The translations under genes and the position numbers were made by a program. Under the pieces are notes generated by a model, which worked only from the letters and a program-made list of their open reading frames with translations, ran no database searches and was not told the origin of the DNA. From Membranipora membranacea (Eukaryota > Bryozoa > Gymnolaemata > Cheilostomatida > Membraniporidae), in contig OU612070.1 in the NCBI GenBank assembly GCA_914767715.1, positions 24,604,025 through 24,668,024 of the forward strand: a stretch of 64,000 bases of DNA, written 5' to 3'. Shown piece by piece: positions 1 to 12,800 of this stretch; positions within the stretch are counted from its first letter, which is position 1, and every line of letters begins with the position of its first letter.

Positions 1-170
1 AAGGGCGTGGCAGCCATATTTGGCACCAAACCGCTTTCAGTTTGCAGGCAGGTCGGATCGGAACACACCTGGGGCATCAATTGAGCCCAGTAGTCAGTAG
101 ACTGCAGCGGGATTCGAACACGAGACCTCGTTTGTGCGTTAACCAACTAAGCTACCTCCTCTAATACTGA
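1..170 (-). mobile_element. tRNA-derived SINE fragment (cut by window edge)
   Basis: On the minus strand, about 160 down to 105 reads like the 5' part of a tRNA gene: an A-box-like TAGCTTAGTTGG (about 156-145) and a B-box GTTCGAATCCC (about 119-109). The space between the boxes is too short for an anticodon arm, so this is not a working tRNA. After the B box the sequence runs on into non-tRNA sequence (105 down to 1), as in a SINE body, and is cut by the window start. Seen: Pol III box motifs. Inferred: a tRNA-headed SINE. No second copy was found in the window. Confidence 0.5.
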
Positions 171-596
171 CTGTAGACGGGTGATAATCAATTGGTATTG
201 CTAGCACATGTTTGTTTCCTCTGCAGTGGTTGAGGGGTATTAGAAATTCATGTATCAGGGCACGGTACATCGACACCTGACTTTTGCAATAACTCACTCC
301 TGCTCCACCATTAAAGGGAACCAAATTGTTTGAGGTTCTACTACATGTTATAGTCATGTATAACTCGAGCTTATTAATATAAATGAATAATTAGTTATCT
401 ATCCTCTAGTTAATGTTTTGACACAATCAGACCAAACATATATGGTAGTTATCCCGCTGTTTTAGTTAAATAGATAACTCCAGTATAAAGTTATATAAGG
501 AGAGGAAACCCTCAATAGGGAGTTGTTAGCACATGTGCAATAGGGAGATTATAAATGTTTTAGGTATTCTAAGCACTTTTCAGGGATTCCAGGGTA
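171..596. other. Intergenic, no gene seen
   Basis: AT-rich sequence between the SINE fragment and the WDR43 promoter. The only open frames are short and lack splice signals or recognisable protein content. Confidence 0.6.
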
Positions 597-621
597 GCGC
601 ATGCGTATTGTGACACACGTG
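597..621 (+). promoter_or_regulatory. NRF1-like site plus E-box in WDR43 promoter
   Basis: GCGCATGCG at 597-605 matches the core of the NRF1 palindrome, and CACGTG at 616-621 is a canonical E-box. Both lie 30-60 bp upstream of the WDR43 start codon. NRF1 and E-box (MYC/MAX type) sites are common in promoters of ribosome-biogenesis genes in animals. Binding here is inferred from motif and position only. Confidence 0.4.
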
Positions 622-652
622 TGGATTGGATTGAAAAGTGAAACGAGTGAGG

Positions 653-3600
653 ATGGAAGGCACTCAGAAAAGTTGCTACGATTTTGACCATTGTAATAGC
701 AGTGTTGCTTATGCCACTGCTGATGGGCTTCTAAGAATATGGGAGCCTACAACCTCAAAGTTGAAGCATGAGTTCCTGCCTAGTGCACATCTCTCATCAA
801 GCTGTACATGTCTGAAATGGAGATCTCAAAAATCTACTGCCACAACCAAAAAGGTGAGCATACATATACCATTAGCTAACTGGTACTGGTAGCTGTACAT
901 AGTGTAAATGCATTCTTACATACTCACTCTTACTATCTTTTACCAGTCACTGTTGGTCTTTGTTCCCAAAATTTTTCGTCTTACTGCTACACCACGCACA
1001 TGCCTAAGCTAAGGCTAACTAGAGTAGAGGCAATGATGATAACATGAACAATAATAATGAACTGACTGAAGCAAGCTTGGCTTGCAATAGAATAGTTTAT
1101 AGATAATAGTAGTAGGTCTAGTGTGTGTAGTAGTAGGTAGGTAGTACAGACACTGTCCACTCACTTACTACTATCTGTTGGACTAACATTTACACCGTCC
1201 ACTCACTTACTACTATCTGTTGGACTAACATTTAACTCATTCGTAAGTGAGTCACACATGCATAGTAGTGTATAGATTAGATAGATGTATGATGTATTGT
1301 AATTGCAGGTAGGTGTATACATACAAACGTATGGTAGTTACTCTCCGTCTGTATTATTGTGTTCTGCAAAATTTAACAACCAGTCACCCTAAGTCGGTCA
1401 GCTTTTCTTCAAAGTTTCAATTGTATTTTCTTACTTAGGGTTACATTCTATTATTCATCTTGCAGTCCTGTCTCATCTATATACTAGTGTTATTTTATTT
1501 CAGAAGGCAAAGAAAACAAGGAAGTCTGTGCCTGCGGAAACAGACCTAGAGAGTGATGTGATATCTATGGGAACAGCTACGGGTAACATAAACTTGTACA
1601 GTGTGTCCAGAGGAGAAATTCAAGCACAACTGGTGAGCATTGTTTGCGGAAGTGGCTCAGCTGCATTCAATCAGTGATAGATTGGCAATCCCTTCAATGC
1701 TATGACCCACAAAGCATCCCTGCTATTGGCATTCTAATTTTGCCTCTCTAGCCGGGCGGACAAGTTATCTCCCTGTGACGTAAACGCCAACTCTTAATTT
1801 CGTTACAGAGAAAATGTTTGATCAGTTTGTCATAGTTGGTCAAATTGAACCACCTCGCCTAGTAATGGCTTTATGTTGTTTCTCTATAGACAAAAGTACA
1901 CACAAGCACAGTTAAAGATGTATGTTGGTCATCTGACAGTTCACACTTATTCAGTGCTTCCTCTGACGGTCTGCTGGTCGAGTGGGATGTTAGCAGTGCA
2001 ACACACAAAAGGTAAGATGATGAACTCTTACCAGGTTTTTTTTTGTAAAAAATTTAAACACAAATTAGTTTTGTTAATATATAATAATCATTGATAATTA
2101 TCTTAACTCAGGCAGTTAACTGCAAAATGAATCACAGTAGAATGTCACTCACTCACTTGTATCACAGGCAGCAAATTTTCTATTAAAATTGATTTGTATA
2201 TAATTATGTCCATGCTTGATCTCACAAGGCTCCATCTATATAGCCTACCATTGAATTCCTCCGTAACTGTATTTACAGTGCTGTCACTTTGCTGATAAAT
2301 TTGGGGGTTTTTTTTATATAGGAAATGGAATAGCGGTAAAGGTGGTCTGAGCTGTATTGCTCTCTGTGGACAGTCACATATGATCTCAGCTGGCAGGTCC
2401 ATAACATTATGGAATCTAGAATCACTCACTGCCGAAAAAGTGAGTCTCATTACCATAACTCTCGACAGTCTCAACCTCTCATTCCCCCTCTTAGTGTGTA
2501 ATGTACTTAACAGTGCAGCGGTCCCATGAGACAGAAATGAAACCTCTCTGCCCGAGTAATGTTACATTATCATCAAGGTAGCATAGCTAGATTAAACTAA
2601 TTTAAGATGGAGTTGTGTTAGTCTACCTAAAATTTTCATATATGAGGTAAAATTGTAAAGTAGCAAGATTATTTTAATATAAGGCTTGTTTTACATATAT
2701 CGGTAAACCAGACCTGACACTCACCCACTGGTGACACTGTACCACCACTTGTTAGCTCCTCAATATTGATTCCGCATTATCATGGTATAATAATAATTGT
2801 ATTTTAGACTTTCACCGGTCATGCTTCAGACATAGTACAGTTACACACCATAATGACAGACTCTGAGTCTGAGAGCATAGACTCACTATATGTTATATCC
2901 GTGGCTCTTGATGATAGAGTTATCTCCCTATGGAGCACATCATCTACATCAGGATCTAAAGTGAAAAGAGCGAAAGCCTCCTTCATTCTCGATAATGAGC
3001 CCGTCTCATCAACTGTTCATTATGACAGAGTAAGTTATCATCTACCGCCAGACATTTGCTTCGATATTTTAATATAAAGAAAATGCCTCCTGAAGTATAT
3101 GGTGTCTCAACTATAGCTATAGATGGAGGAGTAAATATGAGCCAGCGTATGGTTTTGTTGGTTTGAGGGTAAAGTGGGATTTGTATATGGTGTAATGAGG
3201 TTTTAGTGAAACCTCAACTAGCCATTATCACATCCTTTCAAGAAAGTGCTAAATGGCCAACCTTTCCTCCTGTGAACACTAACCTCCTCTAGGGTAAGTT
3301 GGTAGTTTTGCTGCTAAGAATATGACACACAGATAGTATATGGTATTGTAATGTTGTAGGATTTGAATACCCTATGCCTGGCGGTTTTGACCGTATCTGG
3401 TTCTGTGGAGATATTTGAATATCAGCTCAATGGTGCTGTGAGTAAGAAACCTATCAAATCATCGTGCTGCCTCAAGGTGACATCGTCTGGCGGCAGACTG
3501 CCTGTACTCGCCTGCCAACTTACTGATCTGGATAACTTGACTATCATGTATGGTACCGCTGTCTGTCCTGGATTCGATCATGTATCTCTGGTAAGTGGGT

Positions 3601-6600
3601 CTACCCTCACCATAACAAAGCATAAGCAAGAATATCATTCAAGATAATTTTCAAATATAATGCTCTCCGTCTCAGGCGCTTTCATACTAAAAATACTCAT
3701 GTTTCTTTTTGATTAATTTGCTTGAAGTGGAGTTCTAAGTAAGATAGTCTTCTTATGTGCTGACAGATCTTTAGTATGGGGCACTTTAAAGCTCTTTATT
3801 CAGTTATCGATATTTTACTAACATAATTTGGCGCCTTTTTATTTTGTTATTATATGTCAAATCGGGTGACACTGTGTTAAAGGCGTTTAGCATTGTCCTA
3901 AGCTGCTGAGGAAATAGCATTGTATCCTGTCGCTATCATTTTAGAATGGCCTTAAAAAATCAGAACTAAAGCTTAAACGAGAGGATCCAAGACAGTCCAC
4001 ATCAGTAACTCAAGTCACTGCTGTCGGTAATATCAGACAACCCAATACTGATAGAGAGGTCACAGTACTAACACCAGCTACGGAGGGAGGTAAGAAGATG
4101 GGCAGTAAAAAGTCAACTAAGACTGCTGGGGAGAAACGATCACTGCAGGAACCAGAGGTAGGTCAATTTGTGTTGTTATGTAAGTATCACATGCATAATG
4201 ATTTTGCTGTTACTTTACTTGCATCTCTCATTACTGTAGCTTAGAAATTTTCTTAGAAATAGCTACCCAGTCAAAGCAGTCACATTACTAGTCGATCATC
4301 AAACTAGAGAGAAACATATGTGTCATACCCATTTTGCTCTTATGCGCAAAATCTTGCTGTAGATTTGAGAGTTGGGTTCGTTGGGAGGATTGTCCCTTGT
4401 CATTGCTGGATATAACATTTTTGTTAATGTTTCAGGCGACGATAGAGGAGAGGCTTGCGTTACTAAAAGGTGCTTCAGGGGATGGAAAGTCGAATATAAC
4501 AGGGCCTGTGGAATCATTAGCTACTCTCTTAGCTCAAGCCTTACAATCTGATGATAATAAAATATTAAATGTAAGTATTTTGTAGAAACAATGAGATGGA
4601 AAACTTCATTATTGCAGTTACTTTGAGTGGTTCAACAAACAATATGTCTTAAACGCACAAACTGAGGAAAAACATATATATTGCCGACGCTGAAGCGAAC
4701 TAGAATATTGGGAACTGACCGAAATCAAATGTACTCAGTGGATAGGCAGAGCTCACGGAACTCAACAATCATCAACGCACATCGATTCTGCACCAGAGTG
4801 CTAACTGTAGAAAAATGCATAGATTCTTTAGTCAGAACAAAGTGATGCATTTATGAGGATGTCATTCTATTGGGTGTCCCAGGATAACCCCACTGGTTAC
4901 TACACCAATCAGACTTTAATTTAATATTTTTATAATAGTATAGAACTTATCTATCTTTGTAGAAAACTCTACAGACTAATGATGTCAAAGTTATAAACAC
5001 AACGATCCGTCGACTTCCTCCCACGTGTGTCTTACCTTTAATGAAACACCTGACTATAAGACTGGAGAAGTACGGTAACTCACAAGCAGGGGGCATAACT
5101 GCTCACATGTCACTGATTAAATGGGTCCGATCACTATTACACATCCACGCATCTTATCTGGCTACGGTAAGTCATGCTTACTTGATATGTCAATAAATTC
5201 GGTGCATTGCTGATATGGGGGATTAGAATTATCCAAAACCCTACTATGTTACTGTCTACCCCACTTATAGCTTTCCCCATTTCTAAGAAATATATGTATA
5301 TATATATATAAATAAAGCTATTCAAACGTAAAACACGGCCATAGTATAGTGATATAGTATAGTATACAAGGGAACTATGGTAAGGATGACACTCTCCTAC
5401 TCAGGGTTAAATAATGTCAATAATATCAGTCCATTAGAATGTGAAAATCAATAGAAATTATCATCAAATGATAATACAATTTTTGACATTATTTTGAATG
5501 CTAATGACTCTTTTACAATTTTAGTTTGGTGAGTTGATGGAGAGGTTACAGCGTATGTATACTATTATGGAGAATAGAGTGACACAGCTCGGTACATTCA
5601 CCAGATTACAGGGTAGATTAGAGCTAATGTTATCTCAGGTAGCCAGACAGAAAGATGAGGTAGAGGGAGCTGAGACAGCTGCTGCTCTCCTTACACTACA
5701 AGACGGTTAGTATTATCAGCAGTGTAATTACTTGTCTTGTCTTTGAGGGGAATTGAGGAAATGATGGAATGAATCAGTAAGAATGCAAGTGATATATGGC
5801 ACCTCTAGAATTCAGAAGCTCCGGGAACATCTTATTTATCATTTGATGACAGTACAATTACTGTCAATTTAAGAACTCAAGAAAGTCATCTCGTAACCAT
5901 TTTTTTCATTATTAATACTTACTCAGAGTGTGATAGCAAAATAGGGCACAATCGTAACCAAACGCAACTTTTCATGCGAGCCCAAGTCATGTATAATATA
6001 CTATGTACATTACCCAATCTTCATGTGTTTTCTGTAGACTTGTGTAGTTTACCAACTTTGCTGTGTTACCAAAACTCAACTGAATTATGGTCTTATCCTA
6101 TAAATCAATATGCGTTAGAGCCCCAGTAATTCAGATCTGATTCAGGTCAGATTCTTTTTAATAAACTTTACTCTCACTTTACAGAATCCTCAGAAGATGA
6201 GATGATGGATGATTTTGATATGATGGGTGCAAATTCTGAGTCTGAGGTGAGTCGACCTTTATAGCCCTGGTATATTCAGTAAAATGATAGTTTATTATCA
6301 TAATAATTGTCTCTGTTATTGTAAATGTCTGCAATTTATTAGATATGATTTAGTACAAAGCATTATGCTGAGTTACACAAATCTACAAAAAAAAGTCATA
6401 GATCTCAAGGATTTACGACGGTAGCAAAAAATTCACCATTCAGCATTTGAGTAATGGTTGAGTGCAAATAAGTCGTTATCAAATACATAATTTGCGACAG
6501 CTATCAGCAAAATTATTCTGAGCAAGCAGTTTCTGGAGTCACAAACTCACTGCTCTGAAGACCATTCATCATAAGGAGTTATCTGTTCTTTTTCCAAGAG

Positions 6601-6871
6601 GAAATAAACCATGTGCTTTACGTGTTTTTGTTGTGTATAAATTATTATATAATGAATAACAGAATGTGCTAAATATATATGGTAAAGTTTTGCTATTTGT
6701 GTTTGTGCACTGAATATTGATATTTATTGTTTGTAAATAATTTGTACCTCAATTCGATTCATTTTTATGTTAGGCTTGATACCGTATGCTATTGCAGCTT
6801 GTCATAACGTCTTCTATATTTGATTGTAGGATGGCTATCTATCAGCAGACGAGGATGACTTAGTCAAGTGA
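653..6871 (+). CDS. WDR43: WDR43/UTP5 small-subunit processome WD40 protein
   Basis: Nucleolar WD40 protein of the t-UTP/UTP-A subcomplex, which couples Pol I transcription to 18S rRNA processing. Coding exons: 653-853, 1504-1632, 1890-2011, 2322-2439, 2808-3029, 3360-3590, 3945-4157, 4436-4570, 4963-5166, 5525-5705, 6185-6246, 6830-6871; phases agree, predicted 619 aa (vertebrate WDR43 about 680). The ATG at 653 is the first ATG in frame and gives the usual short lead-in to the first blade (ADGLLRIWEP). Residues about 1-340 form the beta-propeller, with matches such as CTCLKW, FTGHASDIV and SGSVEIFEYQLNG. Residues about 428-570 are the Utp12 domain (SLATLLAQALQSDDNKILN, then HASYLAT). The C-terminus is acidic (ESSEDEMMDDFDMM), like the acidic tail of vertebrate WDR43. 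Identification rests on end-to-end similarity to the family from memory. Confidence 0.93.
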
Positions 6872-7318
6872 CAGCTCACCTTATAAACTTCTCCTGTGAT
6901 GAATTATCAGCTGTCATATACCTACAGTGGTGAAAGAGACACAATATACGCTCAGGGCTGTTAGCTATTCAAGATACAGGAGATGACAGTCGATGGGAAG
7001 TTATTCCCCCATCAGATAAGTGACGATCTCTGAGATTGATATAGTGGTGACATCCTCATTCCTGTACAGAAGTTTGTGGAAAGCTTGTTGGCATAAAATC
7101 ATTTTTTAACAAGATTTTACAGCATGTTGGGGTCGCTATTTGTGAAGGGGAATTATTTAAATTTGGTATTATTGTGCTTCTACCAAGAGAAGGCCATTTT
7201 GTAATGAATCATTATATTATAAATTGTTTGTCCTCCCCACACAAAAAAAAACACAACACAATGGCTTCTTATTCATTTCTGTTAAAAATCCACCAATTTC
7301 ATGGCTCCTCTATAATCC

Positions 7319-7324
7319 AATAAA
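7319..7324 (+). terminator. Possible poly(A) signal of WDR43
   Basis: First AATAAA after the WDR43 stop, about 450 nt downstream. Position-based guess; no transcript evidence. Confidence 0.3.
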
Positions 7325-9836
7325 CACAATGATGACAACAAAATGTTTGAATTGAAGTGTTCTAATTTGCAATCTCAACAAAGTTCTGATGAATTTCACT
7401 TTTAAAATAATGCAACCAAAATTACCTACTGTTACAACGCAAACTAGTTGATTCAGATTGTGGTATGTAGTGAGATGCATGCTGTTAATGGACGCCCTAA
7501 AGTGGATCACAACCTTTGATTGGATTTCCCTCACAATCGAATATACTCCCATTTTCAAGGTATGTGCATGACGTGTTATGCCTCTGACAGCACTAAATTA
7601 AGCGTCACCTCTTGGAATACTTGAAAACTGATATCAACGAAATAAGAGGCAGCCCCCTCAAATATCGGAGGATTTACTTTGCAGATATTTTAGGGGTTGA
7701 TTCAAGTCTGAATCTAAGTTTTACATGTATGTTTGATTAAAGACACTCACTTCCTGTTCATAACTTTACAAAACAGTGTATCAAAAACTGCATGGTACAG
7801 AAAAACTTGTGTATCTTTCCTCTTAGGTTACTAAAGAGTTGTAGGTTCTGCTGGCAAGTATTAGAGAGATCCATATATCTGCATAGTTACCTGTTTGTTG
7901 ATTTGGGTTACTTATTTGATCTTGAATTTCAAAGTTAAACCACTGGGTGTTTATCTATATACACCTTTTCCAACGCTGGGGTACTCATTACAGAATGACA
8001 CAGTTAAAAATTCCCATATCACGTATTTCAATCTTTGAAAGTGATATTAATCTCAATCAAGTTAAAATACTGAATAGTGAAACATTGTTCAGTTTATGAG
8101 ATCCAAGTCAATGGAGCTCTGCTATTTCTGTATCATACTGCACAGAAGTAGTCTATTATATGTCAGCATTTCAACAAGCATATAGTGCAACAGCTGCTGT
8201 AGCTACTTCATTATATTGATGCGGAGAGAAGACGCATTTTTGTTTGCCATTATCAATTTGTATGATTTCAGCGCCTCAATTAGCCTCATTTCCAACAGCT
8301 TGAGCTAGACACGGAATAACAAAAATAAACTTGTAAATTAGCCCTCGAAGTAATAGCGTGTCATATAACCTAACCTTACCCCATACTTGAACTATAATGT
8401 GAGAGCTGAAAAAGGGGCTCCTCTTTTTTTTATAGTACAATGTACAAAGCTGTACTAAGATGTTGAATTCCCAGCAACATGACCACCATTCTAATAGGTT
8501 TTTTAGCTAAGGACTCCGTTCTAATGCGTGTTTAGCTATGAACTCAGGGTTATATACTTGATACAGCAGAGATCAAAGTTAGAAATCAATTAATTCTATG
8601 GCGCTGAGAGGTTATGAATCACTCTCAGATACGAGATCGGTGATAATATAAGGGGTGGATACTGATTCCCCATTCCTTGCTGCCTCATTAGTATTCATGT
8701 ATGCTGTCGTAACTGCACACAAGGGATATATTTTCTCATTAGTCATCTGTCAGGGCCTTCTCATATACGTCATGGTTTGGGGAGAATTGTTATTATTTAC
8801 ACCCCCTTCCCATTAGGACTGTCTGTGTTTTACTTAGGACACCCCTGGCCCTATTGAGGCTTGTTGAGGGGTAGTCACTTGTGAGGTCCAATAATTAATT
8901 TTCTCCTTAATTTATTGACTCGTTATTCCTCTCTACTTTTCTTATATATAATTGTGAGCTGTTTTCGGGAGATGCGAGTCCTCAATATGCTGTAATAAAC
9001 CATTAAAGTTTATACAGTAATGACGTTGAGCTCAGTACATACATAAGTAGATCTTAGTAATAAGACTGAAGATAAATGAACTATCACTGGGCACATTTCG
9101 TTTGATGAGCCCTCTGCCATCATTAACTACTATGTATTATGCAGAACCAGATGTTTCCTACATTCAATCCTTAATATCATTACCTGTATTTCCTACTTGG
9201 GGGGATTGAAATTCCTGAACTACAACGCTGCTGCAAGTTTCTAAATAAATCTTCGCTGCTTTGTTGGGTACAGTAAGAAATAATTGTTCAGGTCAGGTTG
9301 GAGGCTGAAGACTGAGTACAAGTTGTAGGTAAGTGATAATTTTATTGAAGTTTGATTATGATAGTTATGATGATTGGTTTGATGGTTTTGGCAGAGCTAA
9401 AAACTTTGGTATTTCGCTGACTCAATAGTCGCTGACAGTCATTCTGTTTTGGTGTAATAAGGTGAAAGCAGACAGATTACTTCTCTACCATTGAGGGATA
9501 TTGAGTGGCTCAAGTTTTAAATGCTTATTATTGCCACTTAATTTGTTTGGAAACCCAGAGGAACCCTGTGGTTTGATAGCAAATTTTTAATCATTGCATA
9601 GATAATCTTATTGTATAACAAAAGGCAGTCCACTGCTTATTATGCGATCAGGCATGATTCAATTAGCCATTGATTTACAGTAATTTACACCCTGCTGCCG
9701 TATATTCATGTATCCATTTCAGGTTAGCTGCCGAGTACGGATATAACTATATTGTCGGCATGAGAACTGTGTTTACTTTGAGTTTACCGTCGTAAAGAGA
9801 GAAAATAAGAATCTTCAAATTATCAGATACTTGAAC
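7325..9836. other. Intergenic, no gene seen
   Basis: About 2.5 kb of AT-rich sequence between WDR43 and the Ena/VASP gene. No exon-like open frame with splice sites was recognised. It probably holds the Ena/VASP promoter and 5' UTR exons, which cannot be placed from sequence alone. Confidence 0.5.
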
Positions 9837-12800
9837 ATGTTGAAGCATTGTCGTAATACGACATCATCCAGGGAAGGATTATCTACTGTTGGACAGCATA
9901 CGTCAAGAGTTCACAGTGCAGAGAAACGCAGCGCTTCTGTACCTCCCAAACTGGAGAGGCAGGCTGTGACAAGGGCACCTGCTGCCCCCACACCACCAGC
10001 TGGCAGGTCAGTTAACTTTGCTGTATTATATCACATAATTTAGCAGGTACTCCGATTCTCGCTCAAAGATTGTGTGCTGCTTACTGGAGTCTAAGGCGAG
10101 TTGGACTACACAGGCAAGGTGTTTGTCAAGCCAGCTGTGGAAGAGGATAATAAGGTCTATCCTGGGTAGAATAATAGACAATTATCATCCCATCTCAGCT
10201 ATCGTTTGTGTCTGTGATTATGAAAGGAGCTTCTTTCAGTTGCTACTGATTTGTTGGGACAACAAACCTTTTGAGATAGGCAGAGCTACAATATTGACTG
10301 AGGACTTATATAATCCTAGGACCGTTTCTGCTGTTTGCTGTGTCTGCCTGATAGCCCGTACCCTGATACCCCATACTGCTGGGTACTGGCTAGCAAATAA
10401 ATGATGATAAAAACCAAGCATCTAAGTCATTCATTTTGAGATTGTAAAAAAAAATTTTTTCTTTTGGCGGTCCTTCCTAATCTACCGATAAATTTTGAAA
10501 AAAGTTTTTATATCTATGACCGATAACCATTGGCTATTTTTAGGTGATCTGGCAACCACCCAACAGTCTGACATATTCTGTCTGCTATCAATCTTTCGTC
10601 CATTTACTTACACTGAAAATCAAACTGGTTATTTTGGCAGGACAAACACTTCAATAGATTGTACCCTGTTTTATTGTTTCTCACTACCCAGCCTCCACCA
10701 TGTGTCTGTGTTATATTCGTAGTGAGCAGTGTTTGATCTCGGCTAGGGCGAGTGTAGTGGTATATGATGACATATATAAGAAGTGGGTTCCCAGTGGGTC
10801 TCTACCCACCGGTATATCTAAAGCACAGATACTACACGACCCCGCAAATAAAACATACAGAGTTGTAGCTCGGAAAATACAAGATAAAGAGGTAAATTTA
10901 TCATCATCTACATAGGCAATATGTTGGCTCTCAATGGCTGGGTTGGGGCTGGTCTCGTCCCAACCAATCAGAGCCAACACATTGAAATTGTTTGATAATT
11001 AAATGCCACTGACTCGCACTACAACCATCTGAGCTCTTAGACTACCCTCTGCCTAAACACAACAAAGTGAAGAAGATGATCACTTATTAAAGCGAGAATA
11101 TTTGTGTCTGGCCCATGATGTGATGATGGGTTTTGTTTATTCTATTTTACGCACATCTGCTTCACATGTCAATGCAAAAGTGATTATCACTCCAACTCTC
11201 GTTTACACATAACTCAGTCCTATTAATAAGGCTGCCATGAAAATTTGTTCAGGAAGCAGTCAGTGTGCGTGCAGGGTCTGAACTTGTGAAACGGCCTAGA
11301 CAAATATACAACTTTGTTTAGATAATTCAGTCGCCAGCCCTTACTGTTTGGACTTTTTTTCACAGGTTACTCTGAATGTTAACCTGTTAGCGGGCCTGAA
11401 ATACAGCGAAGCTACTCCCACATTTCACCAATGGAGGGATCTAAGGCATACCATCCATGGACTTAATTTCTCTACTAAAGATGACGCTATAAATTTCAGT
11501 AAAACTATGAATGCTGTCCTACAAGTTCTCAGGCATCAAAAGGAGACAGGTGGGTGGGTTACTGGCCAGGCCTAAAGGTTTTATCACCCATATTTTTGTG
11601 CTATATTTTGTGATGTAAGCTGGTTTAACAAAACTATCGTCTTAAGCCTGAGTAATAGAGTATTCTTTATAGCCTGAGTACTAAAATATATCAAATAGGC
11701 TGACTGACGAAAGGGCGTGTGGTTTGTTGAGTTACTTTAAACCAGAGCCATTGTGGCCCTGATTTGAACAGCATCCCTCAACATGCTGCATAATCTGGAA
11801 TTGAGGGCTAAAGTGTGCAACTCAATGCAACTATTATATTGATATCACACCAGTTGATACCCCCCCCCCGGCCAAGGGGGTCGTCAGCTAGTGGCAGGAG
11901 TCTGGGGTTCAGACTAATCGCATATGGAGAACTTATATTCACAAACTCATCATATTATAGAAGTTGGAACTAAATTGAGAACATATGCCTAATGAACTTG
12001 TAATGACTGAAGTTCTTATTACTTTAAATATTATTAATCTTATTACTGTGAATTAATGCTTCATACTTTTGAAGCCAGAATACATGAAGCTAATAGCCCA
12101 ATATCCCATTCCAATTGATTTTTTGCTGTTATATTTTGTATGATTTGAGCAGTTTCACTTTCTGGGTATACTTGGTTAACGCCAAGATGACTCGAAAGTG
12201 GTCAGAACATATTTCTTTGTTTCATACCTGACTGTGTTGATTTTTATTTTAAATGGTGACAAAACCATAAGCCAGATTTAAATTAGGCTACGGAAAAAGC
12301 GCATCCAAAACGCACGTTTCTGTGTACATGTAGACCATCAGCAAGACTGTCCAAAATAAAGTTCATTATACACTGTATAAGACACCTACCTCCTACTACA
12401 CACACAAGAGTGGATAACTTCTCAAGAAGGAAGCTGACTCCACATATTCTGCTAAAAATTTATGATGAGTGCACTAAAAACAATTTTACTTTGATGCTAT
12501 GACTTTCTCATCAAGAATATTTAAGCTTGCAACTTACACTGAGTTTATACTTTATTATGACTAGGTAAGACACTTGTTACACATACCACTACCTCTGGTA
12601 TAGCTCCTACACCATTAGATCAACAGTTACACATAGACGTACCACGATCACATTCAGCAGCTAGTCGTATGGTGTCACTACATGGCAGTCACAGTCATGA
12701 CAACTTACTGTAAGTGTTTTTTTTTTATGTTTATGAATATAAAACAATTGGGGGGGGGGGGGGGGGGTTTAATCTCATTTTCAATGTTTACATTCTCATC

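Noticed and set aside
120-170. Functional tRNA gene on the minus strand
   Set aside because: A and B boxes are present but there is no room for an anticodon stem-loop and no complete acceptor pairing.
5137-5325. Open frame with an Ile-Tyr run
   Set aside because: It is a translated TA microsatellite (about 5295-5310) in a WDR43 intron.
10072-10404. 110-codon open frame in the Ena/VASP intron
   Set aside because: No similarity to anything recognised, no splice signals at its ends, and it lies between two exons whose phases already match.
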